From Cytauxzoon felis (taxonomy: Eukaryota > Apicomplexa > Aconoidasida > Piroplasmida > Theileriidae): 51,109 nt of DNA. Below the pieces are notes generated by a model, which was given only the letters and a program-made list of their open reading frames with translations, ran no database searches and was not told the origin of the DNA. The stretch spans positions 1-51,109 of the forward strand of contig JAIQCW010000193.1 of assembly GCA_020283715.1 (NCBI GenBank), written 5' to 3'. The translations under genes and the position numbers were made by a program. Below, in pieces: positions 30,301 through 40,620 of the stretch; positions within the stretch are counted from its first letter, which is position 1; each line of letters begins with the position of its first letter.

Positions 30301-33300
30301 AACACCACCTAATGCTTGTATCATATCAGTTCTATAATTATTTAAATTCCATAATTTACCATCATGTTTTTGATGTGTCCACCAAAATGGATTAGATTTT
30401 AATATTTGATATTGTTTAAATTCTTGTCTTATTCTCCAACCTTTATCATATGCTAATGTATGTCTATCTTTTTGAAATAATGTATTTATCCTAGGTATAC
30501 CACGATCCCATGAATCTTCTAAATCTTCTAATGTTAATCTTCTATTTTGTAATTGTGCTTCATTTCTTTTTAATGAATATTCTGCCCATACACGTTTTGA
30601 TTCTATAAATTCACTTTCCCATGATTGTATATAACGATATAAATTTGGTATTAATTGATCATTTTCATGTGACATACCAGAACGAAAATGTGTTATACCA
30701 ACATCTGTTTGTTTACTATATTTTAAATCCGATTGTGGTATTAATATATGTCCCATTGATAACATACCTAAACCACCTAATTCTTTTGGTGTATAAAATA
30801 CTACTGGTGGAAATCTAGATGGCATTTTACTATTCAAACCAATTTTTATTCTAGTTTGTATTTTATTCTCACATTTTACTAATAAATCTAATAATTCATT
30901 TGTATGTATAACAGCTTCACGATAATATGTCATCATACCTATCAATGTTGTATTCCATTTATTAGCTATCTTTGTAAATGTTGTACCACCACTAGACATC
31001 AATATCTGACGTACCCTATTCTCAAATCTACTCATACTCTCATCATCCACACGCAAATAAGCTATCGCACTCAACTCTTTAGTACGTTCATTCTGTAAAC
31101 GCCAACATCCATCCATCAATATACCCGTATATGATTGACCACCTGATGTCCAATCCCTATCTTTCGTCGTCCTGCCGTCTCCACTTGAGGTCTTTCCACT
31201 AGGCGTGGTGCCTCTTCTATTTACTTCCCCTTCCAGCTCCCGTAGATCGCTTCCAGGTTTTCCACTTGAGGTCCTGTACTGTTCTGAAGTATTATCGCCA
31301 CGATCTCCGGGAGTGGCATCACTCTTTAGAGATAGGTAATTGGAAGAGCCACCACGGCGAGTGGAATCAACCTCGAGTGGAGTGGCTGTAACTTCATGTG
31401 TATGATAGAGATTGAATTTGGGTGTGATTCTGACTTCGAATCCGCACATATTGAAGAGTAGGTTAGGATTATTGATGCTATATACGGATACAAAAGATTG
31501 TTCCCATTCTAATGTGGTGATTGATCTTGGTAATCTAGATTGTATTTCCCAGAATGTAGCACGTCCTAGATTAACATCAGATTTTATTAATCTCATTCTA
31601 CAATTTTTAGGCCAACATTTTTTATTATTATATCCTACTATATTTTCATTATTAGGATCAGGATTTTCAGTTAAATAACGTTGTATTAAATCTTTAGTTT
31701 CATTATGATTAAATTTAAATAATATATAAATTTGATCTATATAACGACAATATAATCTTATTGGATGTTTAATTTCTGTATTAACATCAGTAAAACATAA
31801 AAAATCATTTGGTATATTATATGGACCTGCTAAATCTGTTGCTCTACTTAAACCTAATAATAATATATCTAATATAAGACCATAATATTGAAATACAAAT
31901 GATGAAAATTGTAATCCTCTTATAAAACCATATGAATTTATATGTAACATATCTTTAAATGATAATGTTATATTATTTTTAGATGTAATATAATCTGCTA
32001 TATTATGATCTACAATTAATCTTAATAAACGATTTAATAATGTTAAATCTATTTTTTCATATACTTTAATAAATTTTGATTGTAATAAGACAAGATTAGA
32101 AGATGTATTATCCCATATATTATATAAATTATTTATACCATTACAAAATTTATATACTAGTAATGGTTGTGGTTCATTATCATTAGGTTTAATCCAATTT
32201 GGAAATAAATTTCTAATATATGATTCATACCATAAATATTGTGATAAATATGAATCTGTTATCTTTTCTAATGGATCTATATTATATACTGGTATTAAAT
32301 TACTATATAAATCCATAAATTCTATAGAGACTTCTTTAAATGTACGTTGTATTAATAAATGTCTTTTTATTCTACTTAATGTTTCATATGGATTATCATA
32401 TGCTTGTTCTATTAAACCTAATTCTTCTCTTTGATATTGATTTAATCTACTCTTTGTTAAATAACATTCTTTAAGAGACTCTAGAGACAGGATCAACAAC
32501 TTTGTATCATGTTTATAATTTAATGGTGGAAATGGTATATGTATAAATTTTCTTGATTCTAACCAATTTACAGCTGTTGTATATATAGCTACTGCTTCTT
32601 CACCTGTTATATATGGACCATCTTTTAAATAATTATGTTGTCTCTCTTGTTCATTTTTTAACCATAAACGTGTTAATCTACCCAAATTTTTTTTACATAC
32701 TGTCTTATCTACTGTAGCACCTCTTTTTATCCTTTCTCTATTATAATATGCTGAATTTGTCCACCAATCTGATTTTAATTTTACATATCTAATAATAATA
32801 TTTTCTATAGCTATTGGTAAATCTATTACTTTCCATGGTATATTTGCTTTCCAACATCTCCATGCTTCACTTAAATGTTGTAATATTGTTCTAGATTTAT
32901 TAGCTCTTATACCTTCTGGCATCATATCTAATATATCATGCATAACAGCTGCACGTAATTCTAAATCAAAATGTGATTCTACTCTTTGTTTTGTAACAGT
33001 TTTTGCAATACCTTTTGTAACACGTCCTTCAAATTGTCTAGATAATAAATTACCTAACCAACGCTCTAATAATGGTAATATACCACGTAAAAAAAAACAC
33101 CATATACGCCAATTCACTATCCAAAAACCACAACCAGGACCTTTACCTACAGGACCAGTATTAAATCTATAATATATTAAATGCTTTAAATCTTTACATA
33201 ATCGTACTTGTCTCATCAATCTATATTTATATCTATACATACCAGTCAATTGCCCTACATGTGAAAATATATATTGTAAACCATCTGCTAATTGATAAGC

Positions 33301-35538
33301 ATCTATATTACCTAATCTATATTGTACATGACTATCAACAACTAATTTTGTTAATCTTAATATCTCACGACATAAATGAAATGCATTACCAAATCGTGAT
33401 TTCTTCCTCTCTTTTGTAGTTAAGGTCTTTACAGGCTTTAAATTAAAATTATAATCCAAATGTAAATAATTCAAATTCTTACGATGTATTAATAAATTCA
33501 ACATATTATAACCTTGCCTACATACCTGTAAACCAACCTCTACCCAATCCAATTCAGTAGTTTGAAAAAATTTTGTACCCCTAAATACCTTAAATAAACG
33601 ACGCTTCTTCATACATTTTGGTCTCTGATTATGTAAATGATTTATTACCCAACATTTCAATAATTTCTGATATGATACACGAACCTTAACAGGATATGTA
33701 TTAGGAACATGCTCACGATACCATGATTGAACAATAGGTAAATCTATAGCACGACGACAATTACCACTCCTCTTATTATATGGATGAGGTGCCCAATATA
33801 ATAATATACCATTAGATGTATTCTCATTCTCCAATTCTACATCATATAATAATGGATTAATATTATAAACCGGTGATATGTCGTCCAATGATATATCAAC
33901 TTCACCCGAAGTTACATTCCTGTCGTTGCCACTAGCCGTGGTGGCCTCTCCATTTACTTCCCCCTCCGCTTCCCTGAGATCAGCTGCGGGTAGTCCATTT
34001 GAGGTCACAACTCGAGGTCCAGTACTATTATCCTTTCCACTCAATGTCCTTTCATTGACTTCCCAAACTTTCGTCGTCTTGCAGACAGCTTCTCCATTTA
34101 CTTCCCCCTTCGCTTCCCAGAGATCAGCTACGGGTTCCACTCGAGGTCCAGTACTACACTTCATTCCACTTGAGGTTACATCCAACACATCCTTAGAACC
34201 ATCTTCCATCATTCCCATGATGGATGATCCATCACAACCTTCATCACTACCCTCTCCACGATCTCCGGGAGTGGCTATACCGTTTACGGATAGGTAATTG
34301 GAAGAAGCCTCCACGGCAGTGGGAAAAGAGTTGGATTGGACCTCAGGTGGAACAGCGAGTGGAACAGAGTTGGATTGGACCTCAGGTGGATTGGATTGGA
34401 CATCGGTGGAGTCGAGTGTAGGTGTATTAGAGTGTTCATGGTATTGATTTTTGATTTTATATGCTGGTAATGGGTTGATGATGGGATCATAATAGAATGT
34501 GGGTAATTCTGGATCATCATATTTGATATAAGCGCATAATTTGGTATGATATTTACTGATTGCGACTTTTCTGGGTCGATTATTATATAGATATGGGAAT
34601 GCGATTTTATATTCAGTTCTAATTTGTTGTCTAATAATAAGTTTAGATATATCATTAAATTCATTCCAATCTTCATCATCTTCAACATCTCTAAAAAGTG
34701 GTTCAAATTTAGGTCCACCAGGTATAGCAATATTTAATGCTTTAGCTGTATAGAATGATTTAAGATTAAATAGATAATAATAATTATCATCTTGTATATC
34801 ACTAAATAATTGTGATGCTAAACGATATAATACACCCATTTGTTCAATAGTTAAAAACCATTTTCTATAACTAGTACCATTAATATATTTATTATTATAT
34901 TGTAATGGTTTATGATCATAGAACCAATCTATAACAGATTTATCTTCATCTGGATCTAATTGCATCTGTATAGATTCTAATGGTTCAATATCTAATATAT
35001 TTTCACTATAATCTATTGGTGGTTCTTCATCATCAAATGGTGGGAATCTCATTCTTTTAAAATGTCTTCTATCTCTTTTTTCTCTTCTCATCATTATCCA
35101 CATTGTTCCCCATTGTGCTAAAAATATAGGATCAACTACCCATGGTATTTCATCAACAAATGTAATAGCACCCGTTATATGATATAATGCTCTAACATTA
35201 CGTACCTGTTCCCATGGCATAGGCATATTCTCTAATAATTTATATACAGCATGTGGTACATATTTCAATGCACCTAAATATACACGCTTATCATATCTAT
35301 ACTTCCTACTACTCATATCACCATGATCACGTACTACCTTCCTAATATGTTCAGGTGGCATCGGTGATGAATATGTAGCCAATGGTTGTATAGATTTTTT
35401 TATAAATCTATTAGTATTCAATTTCTGCCATTTACGAGCCTTCTCTTGTAATAATTCAAATTCACTCTTCTGTACAGGCCAATGCTGACCCTTATAACCA
35501 GGTGGAGGTAATACACCATTTATCTTAGATTCCATCAT
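27325..35538 (-). CDS. PRPF8: PRP8, central U5 snRNP splicing factor, with four in-frame cassettes
   Basis: The core scaffold of the spliceosome, holding the U5/U6 active site. One 2737-residue frame covers the protein from its N-terminal domain ([40 protein letters not shown]) through the reverse-transcriptase-like and linker regions ([30 protein letters not shown]), the endonuclease-like and RNase H-like regions to the C-terminal Jab1/MPN-like domain ([12 protein letters not shown]). Conservation is very high outside four insertions at about residues 370-547, 1387-1467, 1914-1996 and 2467-2548. These are translated cassettes in the same orientation and frame. Without them the length is close to the usual 2,300-2,400 residues. 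Each insertion lies at a variable linker. None has a convincing GT donor on its 5' side. No other intron is seen. Confidence 0.97.
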   Translation of the reverse strand: MMESKINGVLPPPGYKGQHWPVQKSEFELLQEKARKWQKLNTNRFIKKSIQPLATYSSPMPPEHIRKVVRDHGDMSSRKYRYDKRVYLGALKYVPHAVYKLLENMPMPWEQVRNVRALYHITGAITFVDEIPWVVDPIFLAQWGTMWIMMRREKRDRRHFKRMRFPPFDDEEPPIDYSENILDIEPLESIQMQLDPDEDKSVIDWFYDHKPLQYNNKYINGTSYRKWFLTIEQMGVLYRLASQLFSDIQDDNYYYLFNLKSFYTAKALNIAIPGGPKFEPLFRDVEDDEDWNEFNDISKLIIRQQIRTEYKIAFPYLYNNRPRKVAISKYHTKLCAYIKYDDPELPTFYYDPIINPLPAYKIKNQYHEHSNTPTLDSTDVQSNPPEVQSNSVPLAVPPEVQSNSFPTAVEASSNYLSVNGIATPGDRGEGSDEGCDGSSIMGMMEDGSKDVLDVTSSGMKCSTGPRVEPVADLWEAKGEVNGEAVCKTTKVWEVNERTLSGKDNSTGPRVVTSNGLPAADLREAEGEVNGEATTASGNDRNVTSGEVDISLDDISPVYNINPLLYDVELENENTSNGILLYWAPHPYNKRSGNCRRAIDLPIVQSWYREHVPNTYPVKVRVSYQKLLKCWVINHLHNQRPKCMKKRRLFKVFRGTKFFQTTELDWVEVGLQVCRQGYNMLNLLIHRKNLNYLHLDYNFNLKPVKTLTTKERKKSRFGNAFHLCREILRLTKLVVDSHVQYRLGNIDAYQLADGLQYIFSHVGQLTGMYRYKYRLMRQVRLCKDLKHLIYYRFNTGPVGKGPGCGFWIVNWRIWCFFLRGILPLLERWLGNLLSRQFEGRVTKGIAKTVTKQRVESHFDLELRAAVMHDILDMMPEGIRANKSRTILQHLSEAWRCWKANIPWKVIDLPIAIENIIIRYVKLKSDWWTNSAYYNRERIKRGATVDKTVCKKNLGRLTRLWLKNEQERQHNYLKDGPYITGEEAVAIYTTAVNWLESRKFIHIPFPPLNYKHDTKLLILSLESLKECYLTKSRLNQYQREELGLIEQAYDNPYETLSRIKRHLLIQRTFKEVSIEFMDLYSNLIPVYNIDPLEKITDSYLSQYLWYESYIRNLFPNWIKPNDNEPQPLLVYKFCNGINNLYNIWDNTSSNLVLLQSKFIKVYEKIDLTLLNRLLRLIVDHNIADYITSKNNITLSFKDMLHINSYGFIRGLQFSSFVFQYYGLILDILLLGLSRATDLAGPYNIPNDFLCFTDVNTEIKHPIRLYCRYIDQIYILFKFNHNETKDLIQRYLTENPDPNNENIVGYNNKKCWPKNCRMRLIKSDVNLGRATFWEIQSRLPRSITTLEWEQSFVSVYSINNPNLLFNMCGFEVRITPKFNLYHTHEVTATPLEVDSTRRGGSSNYLSLKSDATPGDRGDNTSEQYRTSSGKPGSDLRELEGEVNRRGTTPSGKTSSGDGRTTKDRDWTSGGQSYTGILMDGCWRLQNERTKELSAIAYLRVDDESMSRFENRVRQILMSSGGTTFTKIANKWNTTLIGMMTYYREAVIHTNELLDLLVKCENKIQTRIKIGLNSKMPSRFPPVVFYTPKELGGLGMLSMGHILIPQSDLKYSKQTDVGITHFRSGMSHENDQLIPNLYRYIQSWESEFIESKRVWAEYSLKRNEAQLQNRRLTLEDLEDSWDRGIPRINTLFQKDRHTLAYDKGWRIRQEFKQYQILKSNPFWWTHQKHDGKLWNLNNYRTDMIQALGGVEGILEHTLFKGTYFNTWEGLFWEKSSGFEESMKYRKLTNAQRSGLNQIPNRRFTLWWSPTINRANVYVGFQVQLDLTGIFMHGKIPTLKISLIQMFRAHLWQKIHESIVMDICQILDQELDTLNIDTVQKETIHPRKSYKMNSSCADILLLSNYKWNLFKPSLLTDASTEVTTIDPTRRGGSSNYLSQKGDATPGDRGDGRGSKDVTSSGKPGSDLRELEGEVNRRADGRTSSGGADGRTTNDRDRTSSGLITSSKYWIDVQLRWGDYDSHDIERYCRAKFLDYTTDSMSIYPCPTGCLLGVDLAYNLHSGYGYWFPGIKDLLLRGMNKIMKANPALFVLRERIRKGLQLYSSEPTEPYLNSQNFGELFGSQTIWFVDDTNVYRVTIHKTFEGNLTTKPVNGAIFIFNPKTGQLFLKIIHTSVWAGQKRLSQLAKWKTAEEVASLIRSLPVEEQPKQIIVTRRGMLDPLEVHLLDFPNIVIKGSELQLPFQSIMKLEKFGDLILKATQPGMILFNLYDDWLKNISSYTAFSRLILILRSLHVNCERSKIILKPNKTTITLSHHIWPNLTDNEWINCEVSLKDIILNDYAKRNGINVTSLTQTEIRDIILGMDVIPPDLQKQEIEQQLNEANKIVTTKTVNVHGDEIIVTTQSPHEQKVFSSKTDWRNRFISSSTLHLRFKHLYVTNVNADTTIILPQNLLKTLINIADLRTQIAVYLYGLPSTRGPTTSTGRGASPPEVHPAVSSPNYLSLKSIATPGDRGGEEGVVDITSSGSGKPGSDLRELEGELNREASTASGKTSSGTTYGEVDDDIYRVLCMVLVPQVGNYKSVELPRMIPRHESLESLVPIGWLFTRPNDGMISLQALELHTRIIKNYNNEDLLLCTCTFTPGSVSISGYKLNTLNLPKDDNINTKNLLSDIQILISDTYNGYFLVPNDNIWNYNFMGAKHSSHLQYQLHIDVPKTFYDPIHRPIHFLQFNTTNEQNFDLETPI
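27896..28138 (-). repeat. Cassette copy 23, exonic (PRP8 insertion 4)
   Basis: Interrupts the Jab1/MPN-like domain between AVYLYGL and [13 protein letters not shown], a loop that is short in other eukaryotes. Slots CTG/CAG, CCAC/GTGG and GGCGCC-type; it ends ACCTCGAGTGGA. Confidence 0.9.
29554..29799 (-). repeat. Cassette copy 24, exonic (PRP8 insertion 3)
   Basis: Lies between [12 protein letters not shown] and [14 protein letters not shown] at the entry to the RNase H-like domain. It carries CCCTTTTGGG (29732-29741) where other copies have CTCTTTAGAG. Confidence 0.9.
31139..31381 (-). repeat. Cassette copy 25, exonic (PRP8 insertion 2)
   Basis: Lies between [12 protein letters not shown] and [10 protein letters not shown], a short linker in other PRP8 proteins. 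Slots CTG/CAG and CCACTAGGCGTGG; arm hairpin AGC/GCT. Confidence 0.9.
33878..34297 (+). other. Antisense open frame across a cassette, not a gene
   Basis: The strand opposite PRP8 is also open here for 139 codons (reading [11 protein letters not shown] and similar). Because it lies wholly within the repeat and repeats the antisense translation found in other copies, I treat it as a property of the element and not a gene. Confidence 0.6.
33903..34419 (-). repeat. Cassette copy 26, exonic double copy (PRP8 insertion 1)
   Basis: The largest PRP8 insertion, 517 bp, between the N-terminal domain and [12 protein letters not shown]. It contains one GCCAC/GTGGC-like hairpin, two GCT/AGC hairpins, the CCATCAT-TCCC-ATGATGG palindrome (34206-34223) and CCGTTTACGG (34280-34289). 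It is fully open in frame. Confidence 0.9.
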
Positions 35539-35699
35539 TCTATTCTATCTTATACAATTAAATAATTAATAAATCTATTAATCTATACATTGCGATATAT
35601 ATAATTATAATTATCTCTATCATACGTCTAAAAACATGGGGGAACAACAGCAATTCAATATATATATATTATATCAAAAATATTAACTCAATTTATTAT

Positions 35700-36812
35700 C
35701 TAATCCTCTTGTATTGTCTTCAATTTCGATAATGCCTTCTCTTTAGCATCATCTACTAAAGATTCCGGTACCATCTGAAATCTCATACCACTCTCAGGAC
35801 ATATCCAACCTATCTGTACATCACCTGATTTCATAGAACCCTCATCACGACATTGAAATATTATATAACATAATTCCGATAATGCATCCTTACAAGTCAA
35901 CTCCAATAAATTCAACTTCTCCAACTCTGTCTTCGCCAAATGCTTACTCTTACCTATCGCCATACCTCCATACTTATAACATGCACCACTAGGCTCTATA
36001 CAATATAACTCAACTATAATTATCATTTATTATTGTATTAATATGTCAATCAAGTACCTTACATTGTCTTGTAGACAACACTACACTCGAGGTCCAATCC
36101 AACTCTGTCCCACTCGGCGTGGAGCCTTCTTCGAATTACCTCCCCGTAAACGGTAATGCCACTCCCAGAGATCGTGGCGGAAGTTTAGTGATTGGACCTC
36201 AGGTGGAACCCGCAGCTGATCTCAGGGAAGCGAAGGGGGAGGTAAATAGAGAAGCTGTCTGCAAGACGACCTCAGGTGGAGTGGAATAGAATAGAGGTGG
36301 ATTAGACTTCGGGTATATAATCTATGGTTTCGTTTTTTTAACTTACATGTATCATTTGATTCTTTTCCACCTAATAATAGGGATACACCAAATGGTCTGA
36401 CATGCCAATATAGTGTATAGGCATGTATGAAGAGTGATAATCGTTCAGCTAATACTCTAACTGGTGGATTAGTATCATATTCTTTAAAAAATGATTGACA
36501 TTCTTCTTTAGCTCGACGTACAAGACATTGTGCATCTGGTAATAATCCAGCGACTACTACACCTATAGATTCACTGATAGCATAAATCCTCCATGAAGGT
36601 TTAGCTTGTAAAATATTTGAATATTGAGTATTATCTTTTTGTATACCACATGATACAGAATTAGCTACAAATACGATACCATCTTTACATACAACTGCAG
36701 CTGCTGTAGGAGAATCATCAACAGCCTTTGTAGCATATTCTACCTGAAATACACGACCATCTGGTGAAAATGTCGATACACTTAAATCATAACCCGCACC
36801 TATACCCGCCAT
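35700..36812 (-). CDS. 20S proteasome subunit alpha-7 (exons 36812-36347 and 36013-35700)
   Basis: The alpha subunit equivalent to human PSMA3, part of the outer ring of the 20S proteasome. The protein is 259 residues, close to the usual 255. It starts with the alpha-ring signature GYDLSVSTFSPDGRVFQVEYATKAV and carries HAYTLYWHVRPFGVSLLLG before the intron. The second exon resumes with YCIEPSGACYKYGGMAIGK and AKTELEKLNLLELT. Donor GTAAGT at 36346-36341 and acceptor TTATAG at 36014 join in phase 1 to NDTFELYCIEPSG. The 333-nt intron is mostly one cassette, which lies opposite in sense to the gene. The acidic PSMA3 C-terminal extension is short here. Confidence 0.95.
36083..36313. repeat. Cassette copy 27, proteasome alpha-7 intron
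   Basis: Slots CCACTCGGCGTGG and GTCT/AGAC, third hairpin CCGTAAACGG, GCCAC/GTGGC and GCT/AGC. A TTGTCTTGTAGACAA palindrome (36063-36077) just before it is probably a decayed slot hairpin. Confidence 0.85.
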
Positions 36813-37090
36813 AATTATATAAATTCACAATTTTAATCAACTCTTAAGATCAATTCTATTCAATGTCGTGGGGAATAATATAAATGAAATTAAAATTAAT
36901 TAAATATAATTTTATTAATTTATATGAAATTATCATGTAATATTTACAACTCTATAATTATTTACATATAAATTTTCATTAGTGATCAAATTTATGCTCA
37001 AATAACATCTTCATTCCAAAAGTACGCCATCGAAAATTATAATGTCTATTTACCTTACATATACATAATAAGTCATTTCATTGTCTTCTC

Positions 37091-37340
37091 TACTCGAGGT
37101 CTATCCACCTGAGGTCGTCTTGCAGACAGCCTCTCTATTTACTTCCCCCTGCGCCTACCATTTGTCGGCTTCGGGTTCCACCTGAGGTTCATTAACTACA
37201 TCACGTTCTTCCGGGTTAACATATTTCTTGTTCCTCCGGGTATACATTATACCGAGGATGATCTACGGGAATCCGAGGGGAAGTAAATAGAGGAAGCCAC
37301 CACGGCGAGTGGATAGGATAGTAGTAATGGACCTTGAGTG
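37091..37340. repeat. Cassette copy 28, intergenic, with an unusual arm hairpin
   Basis: Carries the rare arm hairpin GCC-TACCATTTGTC-GGC at 37153-37169 (reverse strand loop GACAAATGGTA), a two-unit CCCGGAAGAAC tract (37204-37247), and the GGAT-GATCTACGGGA-ATCC hairpin at 37256-37274. It lies between U2AF35 and the proteasome gene. Confidence 0.85.
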
Positions 37341-37368
37341 TATTGTGTGGATGGTTATATGGATATTA

Positions 37369-38679
37369 TTATGTGGTTTTGTTTTCTCTTTCTTTATTCC
37401 ATTGTTCGATCATGTTGCGTCTTTCTTGACTGGTTTGTCTTTTATGTCTATGTGAGCTTCCAGATCTGTAATGAAAATGTTATGGAGTGTACGAATGATT
37501 GATTATACCTATTGCGATTAGATTTAGGTGAACGTTTTTTATACTCTGGATATTCTTCATACATTTTCTTCATTAATTTACGCCTTAATGATCTCGGTAT
37601 ATGTTTTATATGCATAAAATTACAATAACCACCACGACGGCATTGTCCATCAACAAATTGACGACATCTAGCCTCTCTAAAATCGGTTACAGGTGTATAT
37701 TCCGCTTGTATAGGCCGACCTATATATATATAATGGGATTTGTAATGATAATATAGAGTATATAGGTCTATATTTCCATTAACATACCACCATAATAACG
37801 CCCAGATAATGATGTAACTGCTCTAGCAGCAGCATTTTCATCAGAATATTTAATATATACATTTCCTATAATATGATCACCGATATTATCACATACAACC
37901 ATATCCTCAATTTCACCATACTTCATCAACTCTAAAAACACCTCCTCAAAAAATTCCTCAAAATGATCCGCCGCCTTATCCAATATCTCATCCGAAACTA
38001 ATAAATAAATATTAAAAAATATGTATTAATTTAATCAATACATCAACTATATGCAATGTCTTCCACTTGAGGTTACAATCCAACTATCTTCATCCTGCCG
38101 TCAGCTCTCCACCTGATGTTACAACCTCTATTCCACTCGCCGTGGAGGCCTCTTCTATTTACCTTCCCCTTCCAGCTCCCGTGGATCGCTTCCAGGTATT
38201 GCACTTCCACTTGAGGTTACATCACTAACTTCCTGTTCTTCCGGGTTGACACTCTTTGTTCCTCCGGGTAGAATTCCTGTTCTTAGGGGTTAACATATTT
38301 ACGTTTTTCCGGGTATACATTATACCGAGGATGATCTACGGGAATCCGAGGGGAGGTAAATAGAAGAGCTGTCTGCAAGACCAACAGTGGTTGGACTCAG
38401 GTGGAACGGCTAGTTGAATAGAGACGGATGGAAGAAGAATATAGTATAACATATATTGGTATATTTTAGGACAACTTACTTAATTGTCCTTCAGCAATAG
38501 CTATAGCTATTGGTGGATTTTGGTACATGTGTCGGATTACGAGTGTTTGTGCAGCAGTAGGTTTATAATGAGTACGACTGCATTGATCTCCGTGTCGGCA
38601 AGCTCCAATTTTCCAAAAAAAATGGGCAATTTACACGATCCTCTTCAGTACCTATAATCCTAGCTAGATGTTCTGCCAT
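37369..38679 (-). CDS. U2AF1: U2AF small subunit (U2AF35), four exons, one base too many in exon 1
   Basis: The splicing factor that reads the AG of 3' splice sites. Exons 38679-38480, 37997-37788, 37719-37509 and 37465-37369 encode about 238 residues: the first CCCH zinc finger ([17 protein letters not shown]), the U2AF-homology RRM ([33 protein letters not shown]), the second zinc finger ([21 protein letters not shown]) and a short basic, serine-poor tail. In exon 1 the run of eight T on the coding strand (38622-38615) gives a frameshift; seven would keep [16 protein letters not shown] in frame and also satisfy the phase-1 junction. Intron 1 (524 nt class, 37998-38479) carries a cassette, while introns 2 and 3 are about 68 and 43 nt. 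Confidence 0.88.
38063..38418. repeat. Cassette copy 29, U2AF35 intron 1, with CCCGGAAGAAC tract
   Basis: Left arm with CTG/CAG and CCAC/GTGG slots and reverse AGC/GCT hairpin, a four-unit reverse CCCGGAAGAAC tract (38232-38316), then a GGAT/ATCC arm hairpin and GTCT/AGAC slot. Confidence 0.85.
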
Positions 38680-39280
38680 TATACTAAAATTATATCCATA
38701 TTTACGGGAATACTATATTATATTACTTACATCCAGAAACTGCTCTAATGGGGAATGGAGATTACATTTAATAATGGAACAAATGAACACACTTAAGTAG
38801 AGAATAATGTTAAATAAAATTTTAAATGTGATATACTACTCTGTAATTATAAATTTGATAATTTTTATTAACAATTATGGCACGGTGTGATGATGAATAA
38901 TTAATAGGAAGATGTATACTATTAATTCCTTATTCTCATAATAATTACTGTATATTAATTCATATAAATTTTAATTTGTATAGTAATTTAACGTTAGTTT
39001 GAAATTTCTAGGAATATTTATTCCCTCATCCAACATAATATGTTTGTTATATCCTTCATATTTTAGACACATTAATATTTTACCCTATTGTTTAAATAAC
39101 ATTAATTCCACTATAAATTTTTAATATTTATATTAAAATTGATGAAAAATTAATAAATATCAATGGAATCCTTCATGTATTATAGACAGCGTCGATTATG
39201 AACAATGACAATCGTGGGATGATTTAATAATTGTTATAGATATGATTCAAATCTAATATTTTAGTGTTGATTGAGATAAA
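38680..39280. other. AT-rich divergent intergenic region
   Basis: Separates U2AF35 (-) from the gene at 39281 (+), so it holds two promoters. No cassette, RNA gene or recognisable motif is seen. Confidence 0.5.
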
Positions 39281-40372
39281 ATGCCTAAATTAACGTCAAT
39301 TTTAGTGACTGGTGGAGTAATTGGTGCGGGTGCTTATTATTCTTACAATAATATATTTAAACCTAGAGATTTGAGTAGGAATCCATATTTTGAAACGTAT
39401 GATGATAGTTATAAGACGTTATTAACTGGAGATTTAGTATTTATAAAGTATAACTTGGATCGTTTGAATGTATTGAATAGATATAAATTGAAATTTGCAC
39501 GTTCAATAATTTCAAATTTTGGTTATGATGATTTGGGTATTGTATATAAAGATAGAAAGGATAATAAAATATATATATTAATGTTACCAAGTGTAAATTT
39601 ATTTAATAATGTTGATTTAGATGAGTTAAATATTAAAAAGAATGGATATACAGGTATTAAAGCTATAGAATTTATAAATTTTGTTAATGAGAATTATCCG
39701 GACTTATTATCTACACGTAGGTTGATTTGTGATGAGGATATAAGAAATAATTTGACAGAATCTATAAAATTAGTAGTAGAGGATATGAAATTATCAATAA
39801 ATTCGAAATTATTATCATTAAAGAATCAATTATTATTGAAATTTAATAAAGAATTACGTTTATTAATTGAATCGTTGACGTTATTTAATGAGTATAAATA
39901 TATGAACGATAATTTTCTAACAAGCTCTAAAGAGGTCTATGATGACGTCTTACCAAAATTGGAATATTCATTAAAGAATCGCATAAAAATTGATGATATT
40001 GAAGATAAATTAAAGAATTTACAACACCTGGAATCGATTATTAATGATTGTAGATTGAATGTTATTAAGAATGATTATATAATTTCAGGTTTTAGAAAAA
40101 AAAATGTGGATTTAGACAAGAAATTGGGTCAAAATTTATTAAGTAATGAATCTAGATTTATTTTTAGAGTATATGATACTTGTAAAATATTACCTATTAG
40201 AAAGGAGATAGGTATGAATATGAATATATCGCATTATGGTCAATTAGATTATATGTATGATAATATAAGATTATCATCTGTATATCATATATATACCGGT
40301 AGTATAAATAAGATACGTTATAATAATTTAAGATATCCTCATGTATCGAGACTTGTAGAATATAAAGTATAA
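39281..40372 (+). CDS. Membrane-anchored protein of unknown function, 363 aa
   Basis: Single exon. Residues about 5-24 (TSILVTGGVIGAGAYYSYNN) form one N-terminal hydrophobic segment, consistent with a signal anchor or a mitochondrial inner-membrane anchor. Residues about 45-100 read GDLVFIKYN, then FARSIISNFGYDDLGIVY and KDNKIYILMLPSV. That GDLVF, then DxxGIVY order recalls permuted papain-like NlpC/P60-related folds, but I cannot point to a catalytic Cys, so I would not assign it. The rest is largely helical and rich in Leu, Asn and Lys. No cassette interrupts it. It is the one sizeable gene here lacking cassettes both inside and immediately upstream. Confidence 0.55.
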   Translation: MPKLTSILVTGGVIGAGAYYSYNNIFKPRDLSRNPYFETYDDSYKTLLTGDLVFIKYNLDRLNVLNRYKLKFARSIISNFGYDDLGIVYKDRKDNKIYILMLPSVNLFNNVDLDELNIKKNGYTGIKAIEFINFVNENYPDLLSTRRLICDEDIRNNLTESIKLVVEDMKLSINSKLLSLKNQLLLKFNKELRLLIESLTLFNEYKYMNDNFLTSSKEVYDDVLPKLEYSLKNRIKIDDIEDKLKNLQHLESIINDCRLNVIKNDYIISGFRKKNVDLDKKLGQNLLSNESRFIFRVYDTCKILPIRKEIGMNMNISHYGQLDYMYDNIRLSSVYHIYTGSINKIRYNNLRYPHVSRLVEYKV

Positions 40373-40620
40373 TTATATATATATAATGTGGGTAATGTGT
40401 GTATATATGTGTAAATAGTTATATGTTGAGTTTGAAAAAAAAAATTGTAAATTTGTAGTCAAAAACTCTATAAAAATAATTTACTATTTAAATGTAGCTA
40501 TAAAATGCATAAACATTTGAAATTTTCAATGTTTTCATGAATATCTTGTCCGGGGTGTGTATTGAGGGAGATTTTTTTAAAAAAAACTAGGGTATACCTA
40601 TAAATTTCTGGTATAAAATC

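Noticed and set aside
33903..34419. PRP8 insertions as ordinary introns
   Set aside because: All four are stop-free and in frame, and no GTA-type donor lies just upstream of insertion 1; real introns here begin GTATGT or GTAAGT and often contain stops. Not fully excluded without RNA.
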